From Pseudoalteromonas sp. N1230-9 (GTDB lineage Bacteria > Pseudomonadota > Gammaproteobacteria > Enterobacterales > Alteromonadaceae), in contig NZ_CP090419.1 of the NCBI RefSeq assembly GCF_032716425.1, forward strand, positions 197,001 to 261,000: a DNA stretch of 64,000 nt. Direction: 5' to 3'. The notes below the pieces were generated by a model. The model saw only the letters and a list, made by a program, of their open reading frames with translations. It did no database searches and was not told the origin of the DNA. The position numbers and the translations under genes are program-made. Shown piece by piece: positions 9,677 to 18,625 of the stretch (positions are counted from its first letter, which is position 1; each line of letters opens with the position of its first letter).

Positions 9677-10549
9677 ATGGATGAGAAGCTCAGTCGTTAT
9701 AAGCTGCAAATAAGTATTTTCCTAAAGCAGCAACCTAGTTGGTGGATGCAGTATTTGACGCGATGTATCGATGATCAAATTACGGTTAATGCTGGCTATT
9801 TGGCGTATGTGACCTTGCTATCGATTGTGCCACTTGTTGCCGTAGGCGTAGCGATATTTTCAGCATTTCCTGGGTTTGAGAGTACCTTAGTGACAATCGA
9901 AAACTTTCTATTTACTAACTTAGTTCCCACATCGACCGATGTGATTAAGGAGCATATCAGTTCTTTTGCTGGTAACGCAAATAAGATGACGGCAGTTGGG
10001 GTCGGCTTTTTAGCTGCTGTGTCGTTGTTATTGATTAGAAATGTCGATGCCACTCTCAATCGTATTTGGCGAATTAAGAAAAAGCGGCCGATGATGATTT
10101 CTTTTGCCGTGTATTGGATGGTTTTAAGCTTAGGGCCTGTGTTATTGGGCGCAAGTATTGGCGTGACCTCTTATATTGTGTCGTTAGTGTCGTTTGCTGA
10201 TCAAGGAATCCCCGGTTTTAGTGGATTCCTATTAAAGCTTTTACCTTACGTTATTTCTATGGTGGGCTTTATTATGCTCTATACTTTAGTACCTAACACA
10301 CGAGTTCCATTTAGAGCGGCAATACCAGGGGCTTTATTTGCAGCTATGTTGTTCGAGCTGACTAAAAAAGGCTTTGCACTGTATATCAGTCATTTCCCAT
10401 CCTATGAAGTTATTTATGGGGCCCTGGCGACCATTCCTATTTTGTTTGTATGGGTATATTTGTCGTGGATTGTTGTATTACTCGGTGCAGAGTTTACGGT
10501 CTGTATCAGCCCAGAAAATATTGAAGACACCCCTGATATAGATATCTAA
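9677..10549 (+). CDS. YihY/BrkB-family inner membrane protein
   Basis: 290-residue polytopic membrane protein of the family once misnamed ribonuclease BN. It has about six hydrophobic segments (around residues 40-60, 100-120, 135-160, 180-205, 210-235 and 245-270). The conserved stretch DQITVNAGYLAYVTLLSIVPL lies near residue 33, and LNRIWRIKKKRP sits in a loop near residue 125. The true activity of the family is unknown. It is followed closely by the prolyl aminopeptidase and dtd genes, the same order as in related gammaproteobacteria, suggesting one transcript. The ATG at 9677 has GAAAG upstream. Confidence 0.88.
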   Translation: MDEKLSRYKLQISIFLKQQPSWWMQYLTRCIDDQITVNAGYLAYVTLLSIVPLVAVGVAIFSAFPGFESTLVTIENFLFTNLVPTSTDVIKEHISSFAGNANKMTAVGVGFLAAVSLLLIRNVDATLNRIWRIKKKRPMMISFAVYWMVLSLGPVLLGASIGVTSYIVSLVSFADQGIPGFSGFLLKLLPYVISMVGFIMLYTLVPNTRVPFRAAIPGALFAAMLFELTKKGFALYISHFPSYEVIYGALATIPILFVWVYLSWIVVLLGAEFTVCISPENIEDTPDIDI

Positions 10550-10574
10550 ACTGACTGCACCTAAGGAGAACGAG

Positions 10575-11528
10575 GTGCAGTTTCATCCACAATACGTAGC
10601 TAACCGCGACTATCATCTGAGTGTAGGGGATGGTCATCAAATTCATGTTCAGGAATTCGGAGAGCCCAGTGGCATTGCTGTCGTTGTCTGTCATGGGGGA
10701 CCTGGTTCTGGACTATGTCCTGAAAACTGCCGATTTTTTGATCTTCAGCGCTATCGTGTAATCATGTTTAGTCAGCGAGGATGCGGTCACTCTACACCTC
10801 ACGATACGCAAGCGAATACGACACAGGATTTGATCTCTGATCTTGAATTTTTACGTATCCAACTTGGCGTTAAAAAGTGGCTTGTTAGTGGTGAATCTTG
10901 GGGGGCAACATTGGCTTTGCTTTATGCTATTAGTCATCCTGAATCCGTTGCAGGGCTGCTTTTACGAGCTAGTTTCTTAGCCTGTGAAAGTGATTTTGCA
11001 TGGTTGTATTCACAACAAGGTGCAGGCGCCCAATTTTACCCAGAAAGCTATAGAGAATTTGCAGGAGAACTACACGATTGGTCGCAGCTATTAGATTTTT
11101 ATCAATGCCAGCTTAGTAGTGAAGACCAAATAAATGCTAATAAGTATGCAAAAAGATGGTGTCATTGGGAGCAGGTTTTATGTCACGCCGAGCCATGTAC
11201 AAGCTGGTGTATATCTGAACCCCACTCAGCACTGAATCAAGCACGATTAATGGTTCACTACTTTCGTCATCGTTGCTTTATTGAGGATCACTATATTACG
11301 AAACACAGTGATATATTGGCACATATTCCTACTTGGTTTATTCATGGTCGAGCTGATTTGGTGTGTCGTTACAGTGCGGTGCAGCAATTAGCAGAGCAGC
11401 TCAATGCGCAATTGTTGATATTAGATGGCATTGGGCACAGCAGTGATAATCAGGTATATTTGGCGGCAATGCGACGTGCCGCAGATTTAATGTATATCAA
11501 GTTATCGAGGGATCAATGCAAGGCTTAA
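10575..11528 (+). CDS. pip: prolyl aminopeptidase-like alpha/beta hydrolase
   Basis: Cytoplasmic serine peptidase of the S33 family that removes N-terminal proline, 317 residues. The oxyanion motif CHGGPGSG (about 39-46) and the nucleophile elbow GESWG with Ser108 are diagnostic for proline iminopeptidase. The acid is likely Asp in HGRADLVC and the base His in IGHSSDN. The start is GTG at 10575, with a strong AAGGAG eight bases ahead. Its last 13 bases overlap the start of dtd, so the two are translationally linked. Substrate preference is inferred from motifs only. Confidence 0.88.
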   Translation: MQFHPQYVANRDYHLSVGDGHQIHVQEFGEPSGIAVVVCHGGPGSGLCPENCRFFDLQRYRVIMFSQRGCGHSTPHDTQANTTQDLISDLEFLRIQLGVKKWLVSGESWGATLALLYAISHPESVAGLLLRASFLACESDFAWLYSQQGAGAQFYPESYREFAGELHDWSQLLDFYQCQLSSEDQINANKYAKRWCHWEQVLCHAEPCTSWCISEPHSALNQARLMVHYFRHRCFIEDHYITKHSDILAHIPTWFIHGRADLVCRYSAVQQLAEQLNAQLLILDGIGHSSDNQVYLAAMRRAADLMYIKLSRDQCKA

Positions 11529-11953
11529 TTCAAAGAGTTACACAAGCGAAAGTTGAAGTGGCAGGCGAAGTAGTGGGTGAAATTTCACAAGGTATTTTGC
11601 TGCTATTAGGTGTGGAAAAACAAGATTCTGAGCAAAGCGCTCAGAAGCTTTTACATAAAGTTAGTAATTACCGCATTTTTACCGATGAACAAGGAAAGAT
11701 GAACTTAAGTTTGAATGATATCAAGGGAGAGCTTTTAGTGGTTTCGCAGTTTACGCTAGCGGCTGACACTAAAAAGGGCATGCGTCCAAGCTTTTCAAGT
11801 GCAGGCACACCAGCGCAGGCAAATGAGTTATATGAGTATTTTATCGCTCAAGCAAAAGACGCTGGTTTACGTGTAGCGACTGGGCAATTTGCAGCTGACA
11901 TGCAAGTGAGCCTGCGCAACGATGGCCCTGTAACGTTTAACCTATCAGTATGA
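11516..11953 (+). CDS. dtd: D-aminoacyl-tRNA deacylase
   Basis: Hydrolyses D-amino acids, and glycine mischarged on tRNA-Ala, from tRNA, protecting translation. 145 residues, the family size. The start MQGLIQRVTQAKVEV is typical. The catalytic motif SQFTLAADTKKG lies at about 79-90, and NDGPVTF at the C-terminus carries the Gly-cisPro element that gives chiral selectivity. It overlaps the 3' end of the aminopeptidase gene in another frame and probably depends on its translation. The convergent gene downstream begins its stop codon one base later. Confidence 0.96.
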   Translation: MQGLIQRVTQAKVEVAGEVVGEISQGILLLLGVEKQDSEQSAQKLLHKVSNYRIFTDEQGKMNLSLNDIKGELLVVSQFTLAADTKKGMRPSFSSAGTPAQANELYEYFIAQAKDAGLRVATGQFAADMQVSLRNDGPVTFNLSV

Positions 11954-12643
11954 TTACTTTGTGATCATGACGATATGATTGACGTAGTTAGGGATTTTTT
12001 CAATACTTGGGCGTTTACCAAATTCAGTGATGAGTAAATGCTCAAGTTGTTTTAGTTGTGATGGGTGGTTAGATAAAAAGTTGATGAATAGTAAGCCATT
12101 TTTTGCCATTGCTGCACGTAACTTGGCATAAAATTGATGTTTAAATAAAAATAATGGTGCATCTACTTCACTGAATAAATCTAAAATAATCCAATCATAC
12201 TCATGCCCTTGCTCTAACACCTGCTGAGCATCGAAACAGCGTAAATTATTATCATGATGACCACCAAAATAACGTTTGTAGCAGTGAATAATATCGGGGT
12301 TTTTATCAACAGAAGTTAAGTGGCTTTGTGGGTAGGTATGCTGTAAATAATTTCGGATAGCACCTCCACCTAACCCCAGCTCGAGTATTTTGTTGGGTTC
12401 TTCTAACTCTTGCCAAAGCCTTGCAAGGTACTGTAAGTGAGGGAAAAGTAATCGTGCAGGGCGGCGCTTTTCGACTACAGATTGTAATGTTTCATTAATT
12501 AACAGCCAGCGAAACTGGTTCATTTGTCTTACTTGAATAGACTCTCTACCTTGCTTGTGCCAATAAATAAGTTGCCCGAGCCTGTGGCAATCTTCAATAA
12601 AACACTGTTTTATCGCGCCACTGGGTTCAAAAAAATGTTCCAT
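11954..12643 (-). CDS. spermidine-synthase-like methyltransferase-fold protein
   Basis: About 229 residues from the ATG at 12643, which has AAAGG at a suitable distance; a TTG at 12682 would add 13 residues. The fold is shown by a nucleotide-binding motif ILELGLGGGAIRNYL, the acidic end of strand 2 in SVDKNPDIIHCYKRYFG, and DWIILDLFSE. This matches spermidine synthase-like SAM-fold proteins, but the aminopropyltransferase residues are not clearly preserved. It may be a methyltransferase or an unassigned paralogue, and I do not call it speE. The speD gene of this genome is 25 kb away. It converges with dtd without a visible terminator. Confidence 0.75.
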   Translation of the reverse strand: MEHFFEPSGAIKQCFIEDCHRLGQLIYWHKQGRESIQVRQMNQFRWLLINETLQSVVEKRRPARLLFPHLQYLARLWQELEEPNKILELGLGGGAIRNYLQHTYPQSHLTSVDKNPDIIHCYKRYFGGHHDNNLRCFDAQQVLEQGHEYDWIILDLFSEVDAPLFLFKHQFYAKLRAAMAKNGLLFINFLSNHPSQLKQLEHLLITEFGKRPSIEKIPNYVNHIVMITK

Positions 12644-12742
12644 ATTTCGGGCCTTTAACTTTTTATGTATAAAGTATGACAATTACTTCAGCATAGACTA
12701 GCCTCGCTAAAGTGCCAATTGTGCAGTAGTTTTTACAGCGAA

Positions 12743-12779
12743 GAATAATAATTTTGGCTAGGTCACCAAAGTATTATTC
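12743..12779. repeat. inverted repeat upstream of the GNAT-thioesterase gene
   Basis: GAATAATA-A-TTTTGG is mirrored by CCAAA-G-TATTATTC across a short centre, giving an imperfect 13-bp arm pair. It lies about 90 bases before the next gene and could be an operator or a hairpin. Confidence 0.45.
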
Positions 12780-12868
12780 CAACTTGATGGAAGATAGCGT
12801 ATCGTAATTTGCATTCGTTAGGCCACGAAAAAACAACATGAGATGGCTGAATTATCACAGGAGTATTT

Positions 12869-13762
12869 ATGTTTAAAGTGACCACCCCACAAAGCAGCGA
12901 AGATTGGCAAGCGTATTATTCATTGCGTTGGCAGGTTTTAAGAGCGCCATGGGGCGAGCCGCGCGGTTCTGAACAGGATGATTTAGAACAAGACGCAGAG
13001 CACCGCTTTATCAAAAATAATGATGGTGAAGTATTAGGTGTGGCACGCCTTCACTTTAATAATCATCAGCAAGCGCAAGTACGTTACATGGCGGTAGCCG
13101 AAGGTAACCGCAATCAGCATATTGGTAGCCGTTTATTACATGAATTAGAAAAAATCGCATGGACTCAAGATGCCGATGAGCTCGTGTTGTTTGCTCGTGA
13201 GCGAGCTCTTGATTTCTATAAGCGTCATGGCTATGAGTTAAAAGAAAAAGCGCATTTAGCTTATGATGACGTACAGCACTGGAAAATGGTTAAACAAAAA
13301 CCTTCTGAACCAGGCTGGTTCCGCCACCCAAACTGGACACAAGTACTACAAAATACATGGCGTGAATCAATTCCAATTAGTGATGCGATGGGTATTAAAG
13401 TTGAAAGTTATACTGATTGGCAGTTTACTACCCGCGCTGATTTAGATGCGAACTTAAACCTTCATAACACCATGTTTGCTGGCTCTATTTATAGTTTAGC
13501 TACATTAACAGGGTGGGGAGCAACTTACCTTGCGCTGAAAGAAGCAGGTCTTGAAGGAAATATCGTGTTAGCTGATGCTAACATTAAATACTTAAAACCA
13601 CTTAATACCGACCCTCGAGGTTGTGTTGATGTGAAAACTTGTAAAGGTAACCTTAGCGAACTGGAAACAAAAGGCAAAACCAGTTATGTAGTGCCTGTCA
13701 CTATATTTGATGGCAACGACGTTGTTGCAGAGTTTGAAGGGGTGTTTGTTGTGGTTATGTAG
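12869..13762 (+). CDS. GNAT acetyltransferase fused to YiiD-type thioesterase
   Basis: 297-residue two-domain protein. Residues about 1-145 form a GNAT acetyltransferase with the acetyl-CoA loop near GNRNQHIGSRLLHELE and the ending LDFYKRHGYELKEKAHLAYDDV. Residues about 150-297 match the hot-dog thioesterase domain found at the C-terminus of E. coli YiiD (NLHNTMFAGSIYSLATLTGWGA). The domain order is that of YiiD. Substrates are not known. The ATG at 12869 follows CAGGAG at good spacing. It stands alone between divergent and unrelated genes. Confidence 0.88.
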   Translation: MFKVTTPQSSEDWQAYYSLRWQVLRAPWGEPRGSEQDDLEQDAEHRFIKNNDGEVLGVARLHFNNHQQAQVRYMAVAEGNRNQHIGSRLLHELEKIAWTQDADELVLFARERALDFYKRHGYELKEKAHLAYDDVQHWKMVKQKPSEPGWFRHPNWTQVLQNTWRESIPISDAMGIKVESYTDWQFTTRADLDANLNLHNTMFAGSIYSLATLTGWGATYLALKEAGLEGNIVLADANIKYLKPLNTDPRGCVDVKTCKGNLSELETKGKTSYVVPVTIFDGNDVVAEFEGVFVVVM

Positions 13763-13849
13763 CATTAGTTGATTTTATGTTGATCTCTTAGATTTCTTGG
13801 CTATAGTTTAAGTTCCGATTATGGATACATTGAACTAGGGATTGATATT

Positions 13850-14974
13850 ATGTATAAATTTATTATCTGCTTAGTTTTGCTAAGCGTGTCAGGGAAAACA
13901 TTTAGTCAGGATTTTAAGGCTAGGATCTGTAAAGACTGTACTTATTCAGAAGCTAAAGAAATTGCGAAAAAGTTAAAGCCAAAACTTGTATGCCAGCAAG
14001 TTGGTAGAAATCCTAATCCTGTATTTGGAAGTGAAGAGCAATGCTATTCAACAACAAATAAAGTATTAGTGGTTAACCAAGCTACCCGTGAAATATTCGG
14101 TTTTTATAATGAGCATAGTAATCAAGGTACACCGCGTTACAATATGTCAAATACACTTAGAGATATGAGTAGCTACCCTACAGCAGTTGATACTTTGATT
14201 AATGACGTACTAGATACATATGCTCAGCTAGATGAGATCGCAGCGCAAGTTACAGCTGACTTTAATCAAGGGACGATGCCAAGTAGTACAGAAAAATTAA
14301 AATTCAATACATACAGTACTGCTAACACAACAAATGCGACTTGTGATAATGCGCCTGAGGCTAAAGCTATGAATGCGATGCTTGACGGACGAAATATGGC
14401 GAATGTTCAAAACCGTGCACAAGAATACGCAAGGCAAAAACAATTAGATACTCGCTCATTTCATAAGACACGCTTCACTGGAGTTAATTTTGGGGTCAGC
14501 GCAGGAGGTGTTTCTGTTGGTGGGACTTGGGAGTATGTCCCTGAAAATAGAACTGTCATTCAAAATTTTACACTAAATACTGACGTGCCAGTAAACTATC
14601 CGCGAAATCAAGTTGCCTATGAATTAAGTTTAGATAGTGCTGGATTTATCGGGATTGAACTTAATAAAAATGCCACCATACTCGACGGTATATCTCTAGG
14701 CGTATTGAAGCAAGTTAATTTCTCTGTTTCACAAATTTCAAACTGCTTAGCTGAGTTGTTTGACAAAAAATTTCCAAAGTCAATAAGTAGCCCTGGAGGT
14801 GGTGCCATAGGTACTCCTGCAGGATCAGGAAGTGCACCTTTAGGTTGGGGAAATATACCAGTTGTAAGAGGTGGTGGTAGATTAGGCACTTCTGGAGGTG
14901 GCGGCACGTGTACCCACCACTATTATGATCATCATGGCCATCCAATGGCGAGCATCCAGGGGGCATGCCCTTAA
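13850..14974 (+). CDS. exported protein of unknown family with His-rich C-terminus
   Basis: 374 residues; I do not recognise the family. The N-terminal segment MYKFIICLVLLSVSGKTFSQ is a signal peptide with a likely cut after FSQ. The next part carries paired cysteines (ICKDC, LVC, EEQC) that could form disulfides. The middle has a glycine/valine repeat-like patch, FGVSAGGVSVGGTWEY. The last 80 residues are Gly/Pro-rich and end in CTHHYYDHHGHP and a final Cys, a possible metal-binding tail. The ATG at 13850 has AGGGATT upstream, and a terminator follows. Neighbours give no functional clue. Confidence 0.65.
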   Translation: MYKFIICLVLLSVSGKTFSQDFKARICKDCTYSEAKEIAKKLKPKLVCQQVGRNPNPVFGSEEQCYSTTNKVLVVNQATREIFGFYNEHSNQGTPRYNMSNTLRDMSSYPTAVDTLINDVLDTYAQLDEIAAQVTADFNQGTMPSSTEKLKFNTYSTANTTNATCDNAPEAKAMNAMLDGRNMANVQNRAQEYARQKQLDTRSFHKTRFTGVNFGVSAGGVSVGGTWEYVPENRTVIQNFTLNTDVPVNYPRNQVAYELSLDSAGFIGIELNKNATILDGISLGVLKQVNFSVSQISNCLAELFDKKFPKSISSPGGGAIGTPAGSGSAPLGWGNIPVVRGGGRLGTSGGGGTCTHHYYDHHGHPMASIQGACP

Positions 14975-15000
14975 CTTATAGTTAACTAAGCTAAAATGTA

Positions 15001-15034
15001 AAAGCACTAAACGTAGAATTGTTTAGTGCTTTTT
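15001..15034 (+). terminator. terminator of the His-rich exported protein gene
   Basis: A 12-bp perfect stem (AAAGCACTAAAC and its complement) with an 8-base loop, ending in a T run. Confidence 0.88.
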
Positions 15035-15081
15035 GCTTCTCACTTAAAATCAACTAAATTAATACAAGCTAAAAATGAAAC

Positions 15082-16119
15082 TTAAAGTAAGTCAGTTAAC
15101 AGAATACCCACGCCAAAGCGTTCAATATCGGCGTTGTAATCAATCAAACTCTCACCATAACCATTAAAGTACTGTGCGTAACCTCGTAATCTGCCCCAAA
15201 GAGGGAAAGACCAATCGAGTTGAATTGCCCCGCGATTATCTGAGTTTAGATTATTGCGTGTCATAAAGCTGAATTCATGTTCGTTATAACGATAAGCGCC
15301 AGAAAACTCAAAGTACCCCATGTATTTATAGATATCAGGGTTGTCATCACCACTGGCTTCTAGCTCATCTTCTTTTTCATCTTCTGGGATGCGGTACCAA
15401 GGTTTAAAGCTAAACACAAAACCATCTTTTTCCCATAAAAAGTCTGCATAAATGCGATTCCATGAACGAGAATTCGGTTGGCTTCGGCCATTTGATTGAT
15501 GTGATGCACCAATCGCAATTGCCATTTCATCTCCCCATAAGACATTTTCTTCATCAAGGTAGTTTATCCAGAATACCTCTGGCTCATAGTTGGTTTCACG
15601 AAATGGTGAAGAGATATCTTTGTTGTAAAATTGCCAAAACGACTGCATCGTAAACGCAAAGTACACACCTTGATCTTTATCTGAGAAGCCTTCAAAGATA
15701 GGTACCTTAATTGACAGCTGATATTTTACTTCGAGGTTGTCGAGTGGCTCACCATTTGTTTCTTCTGCTAGATCTTTTAAACCGTCAAAAGGGCGAGTAT
15801 TTGGATGCGATACGTAAGACAGTGGCAAGATATAGTTACGTTTATGTGGCGTGATTACATTGCGGTTTTTTTTACTTACTTCTTCGCGTGCTTTTCGTTT
15901 ATCAAGTGCTGTAAGTTTTTTACTTTCATCTAAATCAGAGCATTTTTTTCGAAGCTCTTCGAGCGTTTGTTTACCGTCACCACCAATCGCTTCATTTAAA
16001 ATACATTGTTTTACTAATTCGAGCGCGTCATCTTGTTCATTGGTTTTTGTTTCTTCTGTCTGCGCCATAACAGGTACAGAAAATAAACTAGCGACAGCTA
16101 GCCACGTGCGCCATCCCAT
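15082..16119 (-). CDS. pldA: outer membrane phospholipase A
   Basis: Outer membrane beta-barrel enzyme (OMPLA) that hydrolyses acyl chains of phospholipids reaching the outer leaflet. Start at the ATG at 16119 (AGGAA upstream; the 37-codon extension is not credible). This gives a 20-residue signal peptide ending VMA-Q and a 345-residue protein. The catalytic triad matches the family: H207 and S209 in ASHQSNGRS and N221 in SRSWNRIY. The C-terminal barrel ends VGILLTDLL. Residues about 25-85 form a charged segment longer than in E. coli PldA. It is minus strand and separated from the gene upstream by hairpins. Confidence 0.92.
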   Translation of the reverse strand: MGWRTWLAVASLFSVPVMAQTEETKTNEQDDALELVKQCILNEAIGGDGKQTLEELRKKCSDLDESKKLTALDKRKAREEVSKKNRNVITPHKRNYILPLSYVSHPNTRPFDGLKDLAEETNGEPLDNLEVKYQLSIKVPIFEGFSDKDQGVYFAFTMQSFWQFYNKDISSPFRETNYEPEVFWINYLDEENVLWGDEMAIAIGASHQSNGRSQPNSRSWNRIYADFLWEKDGFVFSFKPWYRIPEDEKEDELEASGDDNPDIYKYMGYFEFSGAYRYNEHEFSFMTRNNLNSDNRGAIQLDWSFPLWGRLRGYAQYFNGYGESLIDYNADIERFGVGILLTDLL

Positions 16120-16220
16120 TGCGATTTCCTTATTGAATAGAGGTGAAGTTAAGATAAGTATAACGATTTTTACATAAGTAACCGTGAACTTGTACTGAAT
16201 TGTTAAATTTTTAGGTAAAT

Positions 16221-16247
16221 AGAGCCCCAAGCGAAACTTGGGACTCT
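16221..16247 (-). terminator. hairpin after the lysine operon, possible terminator
   Basis: AGAG-CCCAAG pairs with CTTGGG-CTCT around a 5-base loop, with one mismatch. On the minus strand only a weak T stretch follows. It lies between the M14 gene stop and pldA. A second small stem (ACGGC/GCCGT) is adjacent at about 16253-16268. Confidence 0.5.
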
Positions 16248-16295
16248 GCTGTTACGGCCTAAGCCGTGACTCTCACGCAATGAGAAGGGGTGAGC

Positions 16296-17414
16296 TTATA
16301 GCTCAAATACGTTGGTAAAAAACTTATATAATTCGGTGCCTTGATTCACGCTTGCTGAAGCAAAATGTAAAATGGCTATTGCATCTTTATCAAAACTGAG
16401 TGTTTGTAATGGTTGTTCTGATAGGTAGCGCTCCATTCTTAAAATATGGGCTATAGGTTCACCTGCTTTAATATGGCCACCCAGTGGCGCTAGGTACTCC
16501 ACCATGCCGCCCATGGGAGCGTAGTAAGCAATATAATCTTTAAGCATACAGGCATAACGTGTCATCGCTTTGGGTTGATACGCTGCATCAACTAATACCT
16601 TTTTGTGGTTGAGGTAACTTAAAATGCTATTTGCATCTTCAAGAGCTGCACTTAAATCGATTTTTTCTTGGCTACCTAGCTCAACGGTGAATGCCTCGAC
16701 TTGGACAGCGAATTCACGGCCTTGTTTGCCAAGCTCTTCAGATAACGACCACCATGGACAGAAACTCGCTTCATCCATCGCGCCATCAAAATCATTCGGG
16801 ATCAATAACACATGCTCTATGTTGAAATAGCGCGCGCTGTCTTTGGCGTATTCAGGGCAATATAAGTGCTGACTTGAGATAGGCCCAGTGTGAAGGTCTA
16901 AAACAATATCAGCCTGATGGGCAAGCTTTTGTAAGTTAAGCGCAATACGTTTACCGGTTGTTAGGCTGTAATCAGGGCCTGTTAGTTGGCTGTCGATATC
17001 AGCAACCAGTGCTTCTTTAAACGCCGCTTTAAGGATCGCATCATCACTGTCTTTGTGCTGTTCAGCAATTTGTGATGGTAAGGCTTTGTTAAAGCGGTAC
17101 ATGCGGTTCCAGTTGGTGCCCGTAATTGGATCGAAGCGACCTAGCGTAAACTCGCCTGATTTTTGGTTACAACCAATTGGGTTGGCATAAGGCACTAGGG
17201 TAATATCGCCATGCAGCTTGAGTGATTTTAGCTGCTCTAGCAATTGATAAATTACTGCATTACCTTGCACCTCAGCACCGTGCATATTGGCTTGTATATA
17301 CACGTTTGGGCCTGTGCCATCGCCTTTTAAGCGATACACAGGGATTGTCAGTGGTAGGCCGTTGGCAATCTCGCCAACCACAATATTCTCTTGGCTAATG
17401 AATTCTTTACTCAT
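16296..17414 (-). CDS. M14-type succinylglutamate desuccinylase/aspartoacylase-family protein
   Basis: 372-residue zinc hydrolase of the AstE/aspartoacylase group. The first zinc site is H45 and E48 in NMHGAEVQG. The third ligand is the His in VLDLHTGP near residue 176, and the catalytic Glu lies in FTVELGS. A C-terminal beta domain (GGMVEYLAPLGGHIKAGEPIAHI) is also typical. It is the last gene of a minus-strand operon (dapA, dapD, PLP decarboxylase, this), beginning 5 bases after the decarboxylase stop, under a lysine riboswitch. From that context I infer it removes succinyl from a lysine-pathway intermediate, possibly replacing DapE. Succinylglutamate or another N-acyl amino acid remains possible. 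Confidence 0.8.
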   Translation of the reverse strand: MSKEFISQENIVVGEIANGLPLTIPVYRLKGDGTGPNVYIQANMHGAEVQGNAVIYQLLEQLKSLKLHGDITLVPYANPIGCNQKSGEFTLGRFDPITGTNWNRMYRFNKALPSQIAEQHKDSDDAILKAAFKEALVADIDSQLTGPDYSLTTGKRIALNLQKLAHQADIVLDLHTGPISSQHLYCPEYAKDSARYFNIEHVLLIPNDFDGAMDEASFCPWWSLSEELGKQGREFAVQVEAFTVELGSQEKIDLSAALEDANSILSYLNHKKVLVDAAYQPKAMTRYACMLKDYIAYYAPMGGMVEYLAPLGGHIKAGEPIAHILRMERYLSEQPLQTLSFDKDAIAILHFASASVNQGTELYKFFTNVFEL

Positions 17415-17419
17415 GGCGA

Positions 17420-18625
17420 TTACCTCAAATAATAGCTGGCATCTTCAGCGCTACGAATGCACTCAATATTGCCTTGTTCAAGGATGTATTCAGCCGCTAA
17501 TTCGTGGCATAAAAAGTACGGCATACTTTCGGTAAAGCCATATGCCCCACATTGGCTGAATACCAACCAGTCTTGTTCATTTAAATCGCTTGCTAATTGG
17601 TGTTCACCCAAGCAATCAAGGGCGGTGCAAAGCGGGCCGTATAAAGTCATTGCCTTAGGTTCAGCCGTTGATTCGCGTAGTAACGCCGCAGGGAAATCTT
17701 GGCTTGTTACAGCAGGGCGAAGTAAATGGTTAATACCGCCTGATAAAATCACCTGCTGTTGATTGTAATTCTCTTTGCGCTCAACAACCGGTGTTGCGTA
17801 ATGGCCACATTCGCCCACCGCATAGCGGCCAAGTTCCATCCAAAGCTCTTTGACACCAGCATCTGCTTTAATGCTCGCCAGGGTCTCGATAAGTGCAGAC
17901 CAATCAAGTTGGTTAGCATCTTGGGTATAAGGAATGCCTAAGCCACCCCCTAAATCGAGAATATGAAGGTTAATATTTAATGAGCGTGCTAGCTGTTGTA
18001 ATGGCGCAATCATCGCGCGCCATAGCTCGGCGAGCTTGTTAGTGCTCAGCATATTGCCCCATTGGAAAATATGCAGACCATCAAAGCTAAGAGCTGGGTA
18101 ATCACTTGCAGTGAGTGCTTGCCACTCATCACAGCCTAAACCAAAAGGAGTAAGGCTATCGCCGCCAAGTGGATTCTTTTCGCTGTCTGGCCAACGTAAT
18201 TGAACACGCAATAGAATTTGCAACTGACAATTTGCTTTTGTTGCTTCCTCATTTAACCAGCGAACTTGGTTAATGCTCTCGGCCACAAAAGTACGTACGC
18301 CGCGAGCAATAAAATGTGAAATTTGTTTAGGGCTTTTTGCAGGCCCTGTGTTGAGCACGCGCTCGCTATCGATGCCTTGAGCAAGTACTTGCTCAAGTTC
18401 ACCTTTACTTGCAACATCAAAGTTAAACCCTGCGCTGTCTAAACATTGAATAATGCGAGACAGTGGGTTGGCCTTAACGGCATACCAAAGTTTCACATCG
18501 GTTTGTGCAGTCAGTTGATTTAGATGTGCAGTTAATTTATCTAAATCATAGATAAAAAATGGCGTATCAAGATGCGTTGAAACGTGTTCAACCGCTTGCT
18601 TGATGGGCGTGCTCAAAAAGCTCAT
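17420..18625 (-). CDS. fold-III PLP decarboxylase, diaminopimelate decarboxylase-like
   Basis: 401 residues, close to the LysA length. The PLP lysine is K51 in YAVKANPL. Other family marks are DVASKGELE, the phosphate-binding GGGLGIPY, ELGRYAVGE (LysA usually has EPGR) and the substrate Cys region GPLCTALDCLG. In diaminopimelate decarboxylases these groups bind meso-DAP and release lysine. The ELGR variant and overall drift mean a related decarboxylase cannot be excluded. Its ATG overlaps the dapD stop by one base (TAATG), showing translational coupling. Lysine riboswitch control of the operon favours a role in lysine synthesis. Confidence 0.8.
   Translation of the reverse strand: MSFLSTPIKQAVEHVSTHLDTPFFIYDLDKLTAHLNQLTAQTDVKLWYAVKANPLSRIIQCLDSAGFNFDVASKGELEQVLAQGIDSERVLNTGPAKSPKQISHFIARGVRTFVAESINQVRWLNEEATKANCQLQILLRVQLRWPDSEKNPLGGDSLTPFGLGCDEWQALTASDYPALSFDGLHIFQWGNMLSTNKLAELWRAMIAPLQQLARSLNINLHILDLGGGLGIPYTQDANQLDWSALIETLASIKADAGVKELWMELGRYAVGECGHYATPVVERKENYNQQQVILSGGINHLLRPAVTSQDFPAALLRESTAEPKAMTLYGPLCTALDCLGEHQLASDLNEQDWLVFSQCGAYGFTESMPYFLCHELAAEYILEQGNIECIRSAEDASYYLR

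Noticed and set aside
11954..12643. Spermidine synthase speE
   Set aside because: The fold motif is present, but the aminopropyltransferase residues are not clear and speD is far away, so only a fold-level call is made.
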